A stretch of DNA of 36,468 nucleotides from an uncultured Muribaculaceae bacterium (GCA_944320595.1 CALUIB010000025.1:1-36468), one strand, 5' to 3'; shown: positions 1-9,844, counted from the first letter of the stretch. Program-made: numbers and translations. The notes: generated from the sequence alone by a model not told the origin.

Positions 1-361
1 ATAAAGTTACGAAAAATATTCCAATTAACCTACTGATTTACAACTAATTATAAATAAATTTAAACAGATTCTAAGAATGTCACTTGCCACGCCGACGATA
101 CCTTTATTATATATCCGCGCTCTATCCGTCGAGTGGTACGTGGTATAATGATGCAGCCCGATGCCAAATTCGGCAACAAGCATGAAATAATGAATTTGTT
201 CACATGGGCAGTGGCGAATGGCAACGACCCTGTGATTGTTTCTTCACAAATCAGTTCGGCTGCATATTACGGGCGCAATACGCCACGGTCAACATACGTT
301 TCCCCCTTCGGCTCGTTGTTTCGTTTCTTGTTTCGTTGGAGGCTATGATGATTACTGCTCG
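1..361. other. Left-edge region with no convincing gene
   Basis: This stretch lies downstream of the minus-strand acetyltransferase gene. The first 60 bases are AT-rich, and on the minus strand bases 9 to 2 read TAACTTTA, close to the -7 promoter box TAnnTTTG, so a promoter for a gene beyond the left edge is possible; no well-spaced -33 box is visible. A 71-codon plus-strand frame at 133-348 has no signal peptide, domain or family likeness that I recognise, and I do not call it a gene. Confidence 0.4.
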
Positions 362-892
362 TCATCGAGGCGTTGTCTCATAGATGTGCGCGTCGATGTG
401 CGTGTCGCCGTGGCGCAGCCATTGGCTGAGGGTGCCGCAGTGGCGATAGCCTGCGCTTTGCAGCATGGCTTGCGAGGCGGTGTTGTCGGCGGCGGCAATG
501 GCTATGAGCTGCTTGATGCCCACGCACCTGTGGGCATAGTCGGTGGCAAGCATCAAGGCTTGCAGCCCGTAGCCAAGGCCGCGGTGCCGTGACGAGATGT
601 AAACGCCCACGGTGGCATGGCCGTTTGCCGGGTCGAAGTCGTATATGTCGATGGTGCCTATAGTTTCGCCGCCGGCTTGCATGCACACCACTAAGCGCAA
701 GCTGCGGTGTGCGTAGATGTCGCCGTCGTAGTTGTTGGCATAGTTCCACAGCTGGGTGCGGCTGTAGGGGGCATGTGTGTTGGCCGTCGCCCATTGCGTC
801 GAGTCGTTCTCCCAACGGTAAAGCGTGTCAACGTCGCTTAGCTCCACCGCTCGCAGGTATATGGTGTCGTTGTGCAGGAATTCGTCGGACAT
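362..892 (-). CDS. GNAT family N-acetyltransferase (RimJ/RimL-like)
   Basis: The 176-residue protein has the GNAT fold pattern of the Acetyltransf_3 / RimJ-RimL branch. An N-terminal strand reads IYLRAVELSDVDTLYRWEND. The acetyl-CoA loop is RHRGLGYGLQAL, preceded by the strand HATVGVYIS, and a C-terminal part with AMLQSAGY is typical of the family. It would transfer an acetyl group from acetyl-CoA to an amine; the substrate (protein N-terminus, antibiotic or metabolite) cannot be told from sequence. I start at the ATG at 892, which opens directly on the domain. An in-frame ATG at 907 is an alternative, and the frame is open back to 1078 but that part is not family-like. It lies 163 bases downstream of the pseudouridine synthase on the same strand and may share its transcript. 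Confidence 0.85.
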   Translation of the reverse strand: MSDEFLHNDTIYLRAVELSDVDTLYRWENDSTQWATANTHAPYSRTQLWNYANNYDGDIYAHRSLRLVVCMQAGGETIGTIDIYDFDPANGHATVGVYISSRHRGLGYGLQALMLATDYAHRCVGIKQLIAIAAADNTASQAMLQSAGYRHCGTLSQWLRHGDTHIDAHIYETTPR

Positions 893-1055
893 AAATATTT
901 TTAACATTATCGATTTTTCTGAGTGCCACAGCCAAGAGAGAGAAAGAGGTCTAATTGGGTGGTGTGCGGCGCATTGGCTCGTTTTTAGCCCTTTGAGAAT
1001 TGTGTGCAATCCGTGCCGCAAGCCGATGGCCGGGTATTTTGCATTCTCGCAAGGT

Positions 1056-1754
1056 TTAATACCCGTTTTCGGTGGCAATCTGTCCCAATGCCTGCCACAG
1101 CCGGTCGTCGGGCAGAGGGGCGGTGAGGTCGATGTGCTGTTTCGACACCGGGTGGTCGAATTCTATGCGCCGTGCCAGCAGGCTTATGCTCCCGTCGGGG
1201 TTACTTCGTTCAGCTCCGTATTTCAGGTCGCCCTTCACCGGGCAGCCAATCGCCGACAGTTGCACCCTTATTTGGTGCTTGCGTCCGGTTAGCAGGTTTA
1301 TTTCGAGCAAGTGGTAGCGTTCGCTGCTGGCTATAACCCTGTATTTCAGCACAGCCTTCACCGCACCTTTGCGCGGGGTGGGCGAGGCATACGACTTGTT
1401 GATGCGTTCGCGCGTGGTGATGTAGTGCGTCAGCGTTCCTTCCTGCTCGGGTGGCATATTCTTAGTGATGGCCCAGTAGGTCTTTTTCACCCCGCCGTTG
1501 CGGAACAGCTCGTTCATGCGGGCCAGCCCCTTGCCGGTCTTTGCGAATATCACCAATCCGCCCACCGGGCGGTCGAGTCGGTGCACCACGCCGCAAAACA
1601 CATTGCCAGGCTTGGCGTATTTCTCCTTCAGCCATTCCTTGAGCATTTCGCTCATGGGGCGGTCGCCCGTCTTGTCGCCCTGCACTATTTCTCCGGGCTG
1701 CTTGTTCACCACTATTATATGGTTGTCTTCGTAAACTACTTCCATTGCAGTCAC
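1056..1754 (-). CDS. RluA family pseudouridine synthase
   Basis: The 232-residue enzyme should isomerise uridine to pseudouridine in rRNA or tRNA. It carries the RluA signature HRLDRPVGG near residue 60, whose aspartate is the catalytic nucleophile of the family. The supporting motifs are YEDNHIIVVNKQPGEIVQ at the N-terminus, KTYWAI in the middle, and LTGRKHQIRVQLSAIGCPV with the RKHQIR block. The length is that of a bare catalytic domain; no N-terminal S4 RNA-binding domain is present, as in RluA, TruC and many Bacteroidetes stand-alone members. The target position cannot be assigned, so no gene symbol is given. The start at 1754 lies about 16 bases after the start point predicted from the promoter at 1777-1807; an ATG three codons later is an alternative. 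Confidence 0.92.
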   Translation of the reverse strand: MTAMEVVYEDNHIIVVNKQPGEIVQGDKTGDRPMSEMLKEWLKEKYAKPGNVFCGVVHRLDRPVGGLVIFAKTGKGLARMNELFRNGGVKKTYWAITKNMPPEQEGTLTHYITTRERINKSYASPTPRKGAVKAVLKYRVIASSERYHLLEINLLTGRKHQIRVQLSAIGCPVKGDLKYGAERSNPDGSISLLARRIEFDHPVSKQHIDLTAPLPDDRLWQALGQIATENGY

Positions 1755-1776
1755 ACATTATTATATATATCGGCTG

Positions 1777-1807
1777 CAAACTTACGCAAAAAACGCCAAA
1801 GTAGCAA
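1777..1807 (-). promoter_or_regulatory. Bacteroidetes-type promoter of the RluA-like gene
   Basis: On the minus strand a TTG (1807-1805, within TTTTG) is followed after 20 bases by TAAGTTTG (1784-1777), an exact match to TAnnTTTG. The expected start point near 1770 leaves a leader of about 16 bases before the ATG at 1754. Confidence 0.65.
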
Positions 1808-2073
1808 AATGCGAGGTTGTAGCTTGTTTTCGGGCTGCCGTCTGTCATAAAAATGTAATATGGTATAAAAATTAAGAATATTAACATCGGCGTGTTAATT
1901 TTATATGCCGACAATGGTGGTTTGCATGGATTATTTTACATTTTTGGAACTTACAGTTTGTGATAAGCCATGCTTTTTGCCTGTAAAAGTGTTGATTTGT
2001 CAGATTTTCGGCTCTTATTTGTTGAAATTTTGCCGCCATAATTGGGCGGCGGATAGAAATTTTTATAAAAAAC

Positions 2074-2105
2074 TTGGTTTTTATCAATAAAAAGTGTTTA
2101 CTTTG
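2074..2105 (+). promoter_or_regulatory. Candidate promoter and long leader of the susCD operon
   Basis: TTGG at 2074-2077 is followed after 21 bases by TACTTTG (2099-2105), one base short of the TAnnTTTG consensus. This would give a leader of roughly 215 bases before the susC ATG at 2328. The leader can fold: AAAGACAG (2124-2131) pairs with CTGTCTTT (2188-2195), CGCC-GTT-GGCG forms a small hairpin near 2217-2227, and AAAACT (2286-2291) pairs with AGTTTT (2305-2310) just ahead of the start codon. The rest of 1755-2327 holds the divergent minus-strand promoter and no other gene that I can support. Confidence 0.45.
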
Positions 2106-2327
2106 CAGTTGCGAAATAAACGAAAAGACAGCTTTTTTCTTGCTGCAATGGCAAAAAGAATGACTATCATCGCAAATTATTAGCAATCTGTCTTTGAATT
2201 GAACGTGTGCTGTTCTCGCCGTTGGCGGGTGGCGCAGGTTCTTTTGTCGGCAGATTTGGGGTTGCGGCGGTTAAATGCTGTTTCTAAAACTGATTAGGAA
2301 ATTTAGTTTTATTCATTTAAAGTACTT

Positions 2328-5300
2328 ATGTGTTTTAAAAAGTTAGTTTTCTTATTTGCAATGGTACTGACATCGTTGGCGGTTTCGGCCCAGGTGACGG
2401 TGACAGGTACCGTTATTCAGGGGGACGACGGGCAGCCCGCTATCGGTGCGACGGTTCTTGTGGAAGGAACATCGACCGCTACTGCCACCGACCTCGATGG
2501 CAAATTCTCCATCAAGGCTCCGTCGGAGAGTTCCACCATTACGATTAATTACATCGGTTACGAAAGCAAGTCTTTTGATGCTTCGGAACGTGATGTGAAG
2601 GTGACACTGCAAGTATCGTCACAAACGCTCGACGAAGTGGTGGTGACGGGTATGTCAACAATGGACAAGCGCCTCTTTACTGGTGCAACCACCAAGCTCG
2701 GCGGCGAGGCCACCAAGCTCGACGGTGTAGCCGACATTAGCCGCGCCCTCGAAGGCAAGGCTGCAGGTGTTTCGGTGCAGAACGTTTCTGGTACTTTCGG
2801 TACTGCCCCGAAAATCCGTGTGCGTGGTGCAACTTCTATTTACGGTAACTCGACCCCGTTGTGGGTGGTCGATGGCGTTATCCTTGAAGATGCCGTGAAC
2901 ATCTCGGCCGACGAACTCTCTTCGGGTGACGCAGTTACGCTTATTTCCTCGGCCATCGCCGGCCTTAACGCCGACGACATCGAGAGTTTCCAAATCCTGA
3001 AGGACGGTTCGGCAACATCTATTTATGGTGCGAAGGCAATGGCCGGTGTGATTGTCGTTACCACCAAGCAGGGCCGTGCCGGGACAACCTCGATAAACTA
3101 CACGGGCGAGTTCACTTACCGCTTGAAACCCAGCTACAACGACTACAACATAATGAACTCGCAAGAGCAGATGGGCGTGTACCGCGAAATGGAGTCGAAG
3201 GGTTGGCTCGATTTCGCAACACTTGCATCTTCTTCAAGCTCGGGTACATACGGACAAATGTACCAGCTTATAGACCAATATAATAATGGCGATTTCGGCC
3301 TTGCCAACACGCAAGCTGCCAAGAACGCTTTCTTGCGCCAAGCCGAATTCCGCAACACCGACTGGTTCGACTTGCTGTTCAACAGCAATATTATGCAAAA
3401 CCATGCTGTGAGCATTTCTGGTGGTACTGACAAGGGTAACTTTTATACTTCGTTCTCGTTCATGAACGACCCAGGATGGAACATTTCGAGCGACGTGCAA
3501 CGCTACACGTTCAATGCAAATGCCACCTACAACCTGTCGCCGACGGTGAAAGTGAAGTTCTTGACCTCGGACTCTTACCGTCATCAGACGGCTCCTGGTA
3601 CTCTTAGCCAAGAGACTGATATTGTGAGTGGTTCGGTTAACCGTAGTTTCGACATCAACCCGTTCAGCTATGCAATGAACGTGTCGCGTACACTTGACCC
3701 GACTGCTACGACAACTCGAAATTATGCAGACTTCAATATCTTCAACGAGCTTGAAAACAACTATATCGACCTTTCGATTGTGGATGTGAAGTTCCAAGGC
3801 GAACTTGACTGGAAACCTATCAACGGGCTTAATATCCATGTATTGGGCGCCTATCGTTTCCAACAGGCCGAGCAGAACCACTATATAAAGGATAATTCGA
3901 ACCAGGCCATGGCTTACCGTGCCGGTATTGACCCGGAAGATGCGACAATTCGTGACCTTAACCCGTACTTGTACACCGACCCCGATGATGACTCGGCTCT
4001 GCCAGAAACAGTGCTTCCCAAGGGCGGTATGTGGTTCCACACGCTTAACAGCCTGTCGCAATACAACTTGCGCGCCACTGCACAATACTCGAAGACGTTT
4101 AACAACACCCATATAACCAACTTCTTCGTTGGCACCGAAATAAGCTCGGTTACCCGTCACGAGGAATATCTGCAAGCATGGGGCGTGGTTTACGAGAATG
4201 GCCGCTTGCCTTATATCGACCCGAACCTGTTCAAGCAGATGAACGAAGAAAATGGTGAATATTACCACGATACCTATACTTACGACCGCGATGCTGCATT
4301 CTTTGCAAACGTGGCTTATTCTTACCAAGGCAAATATACTCTTAACGGAACCATCCGCTATGAAGGTTCAAACCGCCTCGGTAATACCCGTCAGGCTCGT
4401 TGGTTGCCTACATGGAATATTTCAGGCGCATGGGACTTGACAAGCGAAGATTGGTTCGCAAACCCGGTGCTTAGCCACGCCACATTGAAGGCATCTTATT
4501 CGCTTACTGCCGATGCCGGTCCTATCGACTATGCAAGCGCAATGCCTATCTTCATGTCGTCTCGCCCGTGGCGTCCGCTATCCAATGCAATGGAGGTGGG
4601 TATCAACCTTAGCGAACTTGCCAACAGCGAGCTTACCTACGAAAAGAAGCATGAGCTTAACATAGGTGTAGATCTCGGTTTCCTTTATAACCGCATCAAC
4701 CTTGCTGCCGACTGGTACACCCGTGACAACTTCGACCTTATCGGCCCGGTTTACACTTCGGGTGTAGGCGGCCAGAACTTGAAGTATGGCAATGTGGCAA
4801 CGATGAAGTCGCACGGTGTGGAGTTCACGCTTTCGACTTCTAACATCAAGACGAAAGATTTCTCTTGGGATACCGACTGGACGTTCTCGTATGCTACGAC
4901 CGAGATTACCGACCTCGATGCACAATCGCGTGTTATCGACCTTGTGGGTGCAACAGGTTTTGCCCGTGAAGGTTATCCGCAACGTGCGCTGTTCTCGATA
5001 CCGTTCGTTGGTCTTACCGATGAGGGGCTGCCGCAGTTTATCAACGAGGATGGCAATATTACCACTTCAGACATCAACTTCCAAGAGTTCGACAACCTCG
5101 ACTACTTGAAGTATGAAGGCCCAATCGACCCCCCGATCACTGGAGGTTTTGGCAACGTGTTCAAGTACAAGGATTTCACGCTTAATGTGTTCCTTACCTA
5201 CGCTTTCGGCAACAAGGTGCGCCTCGATCAGGTGTTCTCGTCGAGCTACAGCGACGAAACCGCAATGCCTAAGGAATTTGCTAACCGTTGGGTGTTGCCT

Positions 5301-5645
5301 GGAGATGAGGCTTATACCGACATCCCGACTATCGCCAGCAAGCGTCAGTCATACGAGGACACTCAGCTCGCCGTTGCATACAATGCCTATAACTATTCGA
5401 CTGCGCGTGTGGCAAAAGGCGACTTCATTCGCTTGAAGGAGATTTCGCTCACCTACAACCTGCCCAAGCTCGTGCTCGACAAGCTGCGCCTGCGCTCGGC
5501 ATCGCTCAAATTGCAGGCTACCAACTTGTGGCTGATTTATGCCGACAAGGCTCTTAACGGCCAAGACCCTGAATTCATGAATTCGGGTGGTGTGGCAATC
5601 CCGCAACCGCGCCAGTTCACATTTACCGTGCGATTTGGTTTGTAA
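2328..5645 (+). CDS. SusC/RagA family TonB-dependent outer-membrane transporter
   Basis: The 1105-residue protein is a full-length SusC-type transporter. A signal peptide ends near AQ at residues 21-22. A carboxypeptidase-regulatory-like domain (about 23-95, from VTVTGTVIQGDDGQPAIGATV to IGYESK) follows, then the TonB box region LDEVVVTG near 102-109, the plug domain (about 115-235, with GNSTPLWVVDGV, ESFQILKDGSATSIYG and GVIVVTTKQG), and a beta-barrel ending in FTFTVRFGL with the terminal aromatic-X-Leu common in outer-membrane proteins. It imports a substrate, handed over by SusD, using TonB energy. The metallohydrolase and DUF4302 lipoproteins downstream argue against a classical glycan locus, since no glycoside hydrolase is in the operon. 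No local ECF sigma/anti-sigma pair or hybrid two-component regulator is visible. Confidence 0.97.
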   Translation: MCFKKLVFLFAMVLTSLAVSAQVTVTGTVIQGDDGQPAIGATVLVEGTSTATATDLDGKFSIKAPSESSTITINYIGYESKSFDASERDVKVTLQVSSQTLDEVVVTGMSTMDKRLFTGATTKLGGEATKLDGVADISRALEGKAAGVSVQNVSGTFGTAPKIRVRGATSIYGNSTPLWVVDGVILEDAVNISADELSSGDAVTLISSAIAGLNADDIESFQILKDGSATSIYGAKAMAGVIVVTTKQGRAGTTSINYTGEFTYRLKPSYNDYNIMNSQEQMGVYREMESKGWLDFATLASSSSSGTYGQMYQLIDQYNNGDFGLANTQAAKNAFLRQAEFRNTDWFDLLFNSNIMQNHAVSISGGTDKGNFYTSFSFMNDPGWNISSDVQRYTFNANATYNLSPTVKVKFLTSDSYRHQTAPGTLSQETDIVSGSVNRSFDINPFSYAMNVSRTLDPTATTTRNYADFNIFNELENNYIDLSIVDVKFQGELDWKPINGLNIHVLGAYRFQQAEQNHYIKDNSNQAMAYRAGIDPEDATIRDLNPYLYTDPDDDSALPETVLPKGGMWFHTLNSLSQYNLRATAQYSKTFNNTHITNFFVGTEISSVTRHEEYLQAWGVVYENGRLPYIDPNLFKQMNEENGEYYHDTYTYDRDAAFFANVAYSYQGKYTLNGTIRYEGSNRLGNTRQARWLPTWNISGAWDLTSEDWFANPVLSHATLKASYSLTADAGPIDYASAMPIFMSSRPWRPLSNAMEVGINLSELANSELTYEKKHELNIGVDLGFLYNRINLAADWYTRDNFDLIGPVYTSGVGGQNLKYGNVATMKSHGVEFTLSTSNIKTKDFSWDTDWTFSYATTEITDLDAQSRVIDLVGATGFAREGYPQRALFSIPFVGLTDEGLPQFINEDGNITTSDINFQEFDNLDYLKYEGPIDPPITGGFGNVFKYKDFTLNVFLTYAFGNKVRLDQVFSSSYSDETAMPKEFANRWVLPGDEAYTDIPTIASKRQSYEDTQLAVAYNAYNYSTARVAKGDFIRLKEISLTYNLPKLVLDKLRLRSASLKLQATNLWLIYADKALNGQDPEFMNSGGVAIPQPRQFTFTVRFGL

Positions 5646-5681
5646 TACATTCTGTTCACACACATTTATTTTAGATAAGTA

Positions 5682-7352
5682 ATGAAAATTAAAAATATTG
5701 CATATTCCGCACTGTTGGCCTTGATGGCCGTGTCGGCATCGTCGTGCGAAGACTTCCTGAGCAAGAATCCCGATGACCGCATGGAGCTCGACTCTCCCGA
5801 GAAGATGCAGATGCTGCTCGTGAGCGGTTACACCGATGGAAACATCGCCTATATGTGCGAATTGTCGGGCGACAATTTCGTGGACAACAATGCCCCTAAT
5901 GCGTCGGGTCAGCGCTATAACCTTGGCGAGCTTGCACGCATCGACAATGAAATATTCGCATGGGAGCCTGCCGTAAGTAGCGACCAGCAAGATTCTCCTT
6001 CGCACATGTGGGAAGGGTGTTACCATGCAATTGCATGCGCCAACCAGGTGTTGCAGCGTGTGGCCGAGTATGAGGCCGAAGGACGCGGCGACGAGGTGTC
6101 GGCGGTGAAAGGCGAGGCTTTGGTGATACGAGCATACCACCACTTCTTGCTCGCTAATCTATTCTGTATGCCGTACGGGGGGGCCGAAGCTAGCAAGAGC
6201 TTGCAAGGTCTTCCTTACATGACCGAACCCGAAACTACCTTGAACGTGGTTTACGACCGTGGTAACCTTGCTGACTTCTACGACAAGATTGAGCAAGACT
6301 TGCTTGCTGGCCTTCCGTTGATCAACGATGACATTTACGACCAGCCTAAGTATCATTTCAACACCACGGCGGCCAATGCGTTTGCTGCACGTTTCTTCCT
6401 GTTCAAGCGTGATTATCCCAATGTGATTAAGTATGCCGACGCTGCATTGCAGACGTCTGATGTGCCGCCGATTTCCATGTTCAACGATATCTGGTCGCAC
6501 TCATTCGCCGAACCCGAACTGATTTGCCAGTATTACATCAGCGTCGAACGCCAGTGCAACTTTATGTTGATTACCACTATTTCAAATTATGCATCGCTTT
6601 ACAACACTCGCTATGCAATCAACGGTGAGGCTCTTAATGCTACTTTGCAAGGGTCGGGGCCGACATGGAGCAGGCAGCATCCGTGCTACGACGGTAAGTT
6701 GTATATACGTGGTTCGCAGGAGTACGGGGCTTTCTTCCCCAACTTTATTGGCTTGTTCGAGTTCAGCGACAAGGTGGCACAGATTGGATACTACCACATT
6801 GTGCGTCCTGAATTTACAACCGAGGAAACTATCCTCTGTCGTGCCGAGGCTAAGTTCTACATGGGAGACATCCCTGGAGGTCTTGCCGACTTGAAGGCCT
6901 GGGACGATGCTCGCCAAATCAACACATCGACCACTACGCAGCCTGATCTCACGGCCGACCTTATTAAGTCGTTCTATGCATCGGTGGGTAACGGTGTGGC
7001 TAAGGAATTGCACATCGATGAAGTCTTTCCGTCGTCGGAATACCAACTCACCGATGACATCGAGCCTTACATCCAGTGTGTGCTGCATTACCGCCGCCTT
7101 AACAACATCGGCGATGGCACACGTTGGTTCGACATCAAGCGTTATGGCATTGAGCTTACTCACACCATTGGTGCATCGAGAGTTGAGCATCTCACCATCA
7201 ACGACTCGCGCCGTGCGTTCCAGCTCCCAGCCGACGTGATTTCGGCAGGTATGCAGCCTACTTACCGCCCTGCAGATGATGGGTCGAATGATGACTTAAT
7301 CAGACTCCCGATTCCCGACAGGGATAATGTGAATAACTTTGTTGGCAAATAA
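5682..7352 (+). CDS. RagB/SusD family surface lipoprotein
   Basis: The 556-residue protein starts 36 bases after susC. A signal peptide with lipobox ASSC gives lipidated Cys22, followed by EDFLSKNPDDR, the usual SusD opening; the acidic residues after the cysteine suit export to the cell surface. Helical TPR-like segments such as ANQVLQRVAEYEAEGRGDEVSAVKGEALVIRAYHHF are split at will by linkers, and the C-terminal part holds the family blocks RRLNNIGDGTRWFDIKRYGIE and RRAFQLPADVI ending in LPIPDRDNVNN. SusD caps the SusC barrel and captures substrate. The distinct neighbours suggest a non-starch ligand, which cannot be named from sequence. Confidence 0.96.
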   Translation: MKIKNIAYSALLALMAVSASSCEDFLSKNPDDRMELDSPEKMQMLLVSGYTDGNIAYMCELSGDNFVDNNAPNASGQRYNLGELARIDNEIFAWEPAVSSDQQDSPSHMWEGCYHAIACANQVLQRVAEYEAEGRGDEVSAVKGEALVIRAYHHFLLANLFCMPYGGAEASKSLQGLPYMTEPETTLNVVYDRGNLADFYDKIEQDLLAGLPLINDDIYDQPKYHFNTTAANAFAARFFLFKRDYPNVIKYADAALQTSDVPPISMFNDIWSHSFAEPELICQYYISVERQCNFMLITTISNYASLYNTRYAINGEALNATLQGSGPTWSRQHPCYDGKLYIRGSQEYGAFFPNFIGLFEFSDKVAQIGYYHIVRPEFTTEETILCRAEAKFYMGDIPGGLADLKAWDDARQINTSTTTQPDLTADLIKSFYASVGNGVAKELHIDEVFPSSEYQLTDDIEPYIQCVLHYRRLNNIGDGTRWFDIKRYGIELTHTIGASRVEHLTINDSRRAFQLPADVISAGMQPTYRPADDGSNDDLIRLPIPDRDNVNNFVGK

Positions 7353-7370
7353 TTGTTCAGGTAATAGATT

Positions 7371-8396
7371 ATGAATTTACGAAAATTATTATATTCAGCT
7401 TTTGTCGTTACATTGTCGCTTGGAGTGACTGCCTGCGGCGATGACGAACTGGGCGAGACCATTTTCCCCGAGGTGGACGAGTCGCTCGACCCGAATTCCT
7501 ACTCTTTCCAGCTCGACAGTTTCTTGAAGCGAGACTACTTGATTCCTTACAATCTCGACTTCTGCTATAAGATGGAAGACGTAGGTACCGACATGAACTA
7601 CAACCTTGTGCCTGCCACATACGATGCGTCGATCGATTTGGCTGTGCTCACCAAATATCTGTGGTTCGAGGTTTACGATAAAGAAGTCGGCATCGAGTTC
7701 TTGCGCGCATACGGCCCTCGCATGATACACTTGATAGGCTCGCCGGCGTTCAACCCGGTTAATGGCACTATGATCCTTGGTCTTGCCGAGGGTGGCATCA
7801 AGGTGTCGCTTTACCGTGTTAATTACATCGACCCCACAAGTGCCGAACAGCTCAACGAGTTCTACTTGAAGACGATGCACCACGAGTTTGCCCACATCTT
7901 GCACCAGACCAAGACTTATCCCGTCGAGTTCAAGAACATCTCGAATGCAATTTACGACCCAATGGGCTGGCAGAACCGGCAGGATGCCTACGTCAATTCT
8001 ATGGGGTGTGTGACTGCATACGGCAGCTCGCAGGAACGTGAGGACTTCGCCGAGGTAATCGCTAACTACATCACAAAGACCGACGAGCAGTGGGAAGAAG
8101 TGATGTATCACGCTGGCCGCAACTTCGAGGTTGTGGGGCAAGATAACTACGGCAATCCTGTATATAGCGACGAGAATGAGGCTATTCAAGACGATGAAGG
8201 TGGCTTGGCCGACAACATCGACGGTGCTGCTGTCATCAACCAAAAGGTGCAAATCGCCCGTTCGTGGTTCCGCGATGCCTGGGGGCTCGACCTCGACTCG
8301 CTCCGCGCCGAGGTGCAACGCCGCCAGTCGAACATCAATATCGACTCTTTGCGCAATGTAGTTCTTTCTATTCAAAAACCAGTTGTAAACGAATAA
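7371..8396 (+). CDS. Substrate import-associated zinc metallohydrolase lipoprotein
   Basis: The 341-residue lipoprotein follows susD after 18 bases. The lipobox VTAC places Cys22, followed by GDDELGE, acidic as in surface-exported Bacteroidetes lipoproteins. HEFAH at residues 171-175, in the context KTMHHEFAHILHQ, is an HExxH zinc site. A glutamate in the downstream block SSQEREDFAEVIANYI may be the third ligand, as in gluzincin-like enzymes. Length and position fit the family defined as the zinc metallohydrolase lipoprotein found beside SusC/SusD pairs. It probably cuts a peptide or amide bond of the imported substrate at the cell surface, but the reaction is not established. Its steady position with DUF4302 suggests that the two act together. 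Confidence 0.88.
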   Translation: MNLRKLLYSAFVVTLSLGVTACGDDELGETIFPEVDESLDPNSYSFQLDSFLKRDYLIPYNLDFCYKMEDVGTDMNYNLVPATYDASIDLAVLTKYLWFEVYDKEVGIEFLRAYGPRMIHLIGSPAFNPVNGTMILGLAEGGIKVSLYRVNYIDPTSAEQLNEFYLKTMHHEFAHILHQTKTYPVEFKNISNAIYDPMGWQNRQDAYVNSMGCVTAYGSSQEREDFAEVIANYITKTDEQWEEVMYHAGRNFEVVGQDNYGNPVYSDENEAIQDDEGGLADNIDGAAVINQKVQIARSWFRDAWGLDLDSLRAEVQRRQSNINIDSLRNVVLSIQKPVVNE

Positions 8397-8407
8397 TTTA
8401 CTGACAA

Positions 8408-9790
8408 ATGGCCATGACATTTAATATTTCAAAATACATTGTCGCTCTTGCTGTGGTTTCGATGACTGTCGCATCGTGCAGCCGCGAGGAGGATCATATA
8501 TGGGAACAGAGCGCAGCCGAGCGTCTTGATGCGGCGCGCAGTGCCGACCTTGAGATACTGTGTGCTGCCACCAACGGTTGGGAGATGCTCTATTTCACCG
8601 AAAGCGATTTCCGTGGTGTAAACTTCCTGCTGAAGTTTGCGGATAATGGCTCGGTGACTGTTGCAACTCGCAATGCCGACACTGGCAATGCATATCAAGA
8701 GGAAACGAGCGCATATGATGTCATCACCGATGACGGTCCGGTGCTGTCGTTCAATACCTATAATTCGTTGCTGCACCGTTATGCCGACCCCGACCCCGAC
8801 CAAACACAACAGACCGATGGCGTGGGCGAAGGTGGTGACTATGAATTCAAGATTATGTCTATCAGCAGCGACTTGATATACCTTCGCGGCAAGAAGCATG
8901 GTGTGGATATATATATGTACCCTCTTGAGGCTGGTGCCGACTGGCAGCAATATTTTGCCGACGTTTATGCCAACCACGAGAAAATGTTCGATACTTCAAT
9001 CCCGCAATTGTGGCTTACTCTTGCCGACGGCAAGCGTTTCTCGATTTCCAATGCCACTGTTCAGGTTTACGACCCTTCGAGTCCTACGCCAGTGGATGCG
9101 TCCAGAAGTTATGTGACCGACCAAGTGATGGCTTTCGTGCCCGAAGGCGGCGATGCACTCACCGAGACTAAGAATATGTCGTATATCGTAACTCGCAAGG
9201 GCATTCGCTGGATGCAAGCTTTCCCTGGCGACACACTCACCACCACTCCGGCACGCGAATTCGTGTGGAACGAGGAAGGCACCTACCTTGTTAGCACCGA
9301 CTTCGGCGGTGATGACTGCACCGCAGGCGCCACCATCAAGGCTCCGGCACTTGCTGATTTCTTCGTCCAAAGTGGAACTGTTTGGCGTATCGACCCGAAT
9401 GATCTTGGCGGTAGGTTCGCATCGGCATGGAGGGCTGTTGATGAAGGTCTGAAGGCTGCACATGCCAATTGGTCGTTGAATTATATGCAGTTCTCGTATT
9501 ACGCAAGTGCATCGTCTTTTTCTTTGTTGGTGCGTAATGCAACCTCTAATTGCCGTTACTATTGTACAGTATCTTCCGATGCAGACAACTCGGTGAAGTT
9601 CGATTTCCAAGGTAATGGAGATAATAACGGCGAAACTGTATTGGAACGTGTACCTGCACTTCAAGATTTTCTTGACTTGCTGAATTCCACTGGATTTGAT
9701 GTGACTTCTACGTCTGAAATATTACCGCTCCACCTCAAATTCACAAGCTCGACAAACGCTGACGACTATTTCTATGTCGATTTGCAATAG
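8408..9790 (+). CDS. DUF4302 domain lipoprotein
   Basis: The 460-residue lipoprotein starts 11 bases after the metallohydrolase. The lipobox VASC gives Cys24, followed by SREEDHIW. The opening after it, with AERLDAARSADLEILCAATNGWEMLYFTESDFRGVNFLLKF, is the DUF4302 pattern that I recognise from SusCD loci with the zinc metallohydrolase. The rest is beta-rich with no catalytic motif, which suggests a surface binding protein. An ATG two codons later (8414) is an equally good start. Its function is unknown; the operon position suggests substrate capture or a partner of the metallohydrolase. Confidence 0.82.
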   Translation: MAMTFNISKYIVALAVVSMTVASCSREEDHIWEQSAAERLDAARSADLEILCAATNGWEMLYFTESDFRGVNFLLKFADNGSVTVATRNADTGNAYQEETSAYDVITDDGPVLSFNTYNSLLHRYADPDPDQTQQTDGVGEGGDYEFKIMSISSDLIYLRGKKHGVDIYMYPLEAGADWQQYFADVYANHEKMFDTSIPQLWLTLADGKRFSISNATVQVYDPSSPTPVDASRSYVTDQVMAFVPEGGDALTETKNMSYIVTRKGIRWMQAFPGDTLTTTPAREFVWNEEGTYLVSTDFGGDDCTAGATIKAPALADFFVQSGTVWRIDPNDLGGRFASAWRAVDEGLKAAHANWSLNYMQFSYYASASSFSLLVRNATSNCRYYCTVSSDADNSVKFDFQGNGDNNGETVLERVPALQDFLDLLNSTGFDVTSTSEILPLHLKFTSSTNADDYFYVDLQ

Positions 9791-9844
9791 GTCGTAATAT
9801 GTTTGTTAATATATATTCATTGTTTAATTTAAAACTTTAAGACT

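Noticed and set aside
133-348. A 71-codon plus-strand frame at the left edge
   Set aside because: It has no recognisable domain, signal peptide or promoter, and an overlapping frame of similar length exists; chance is likely.
1881-2186. A 101-codon minus-strand frame in the susC leader region
   Set aside because: Composition is that of AT-rich intergenic DNA, with Cys/His/Lys runs and no family likeness. It overlaps the promoters of both flanking genes.
2328-7352. Pairing the SusCD genes with the pullulanase as one starch-use locus
   Set aside because: The pullulanase is 4 kb away on the other strand with its own promoter, and four unrelated genes and terminators lie between. The SusCD operon has its own metallohydrolase partner.
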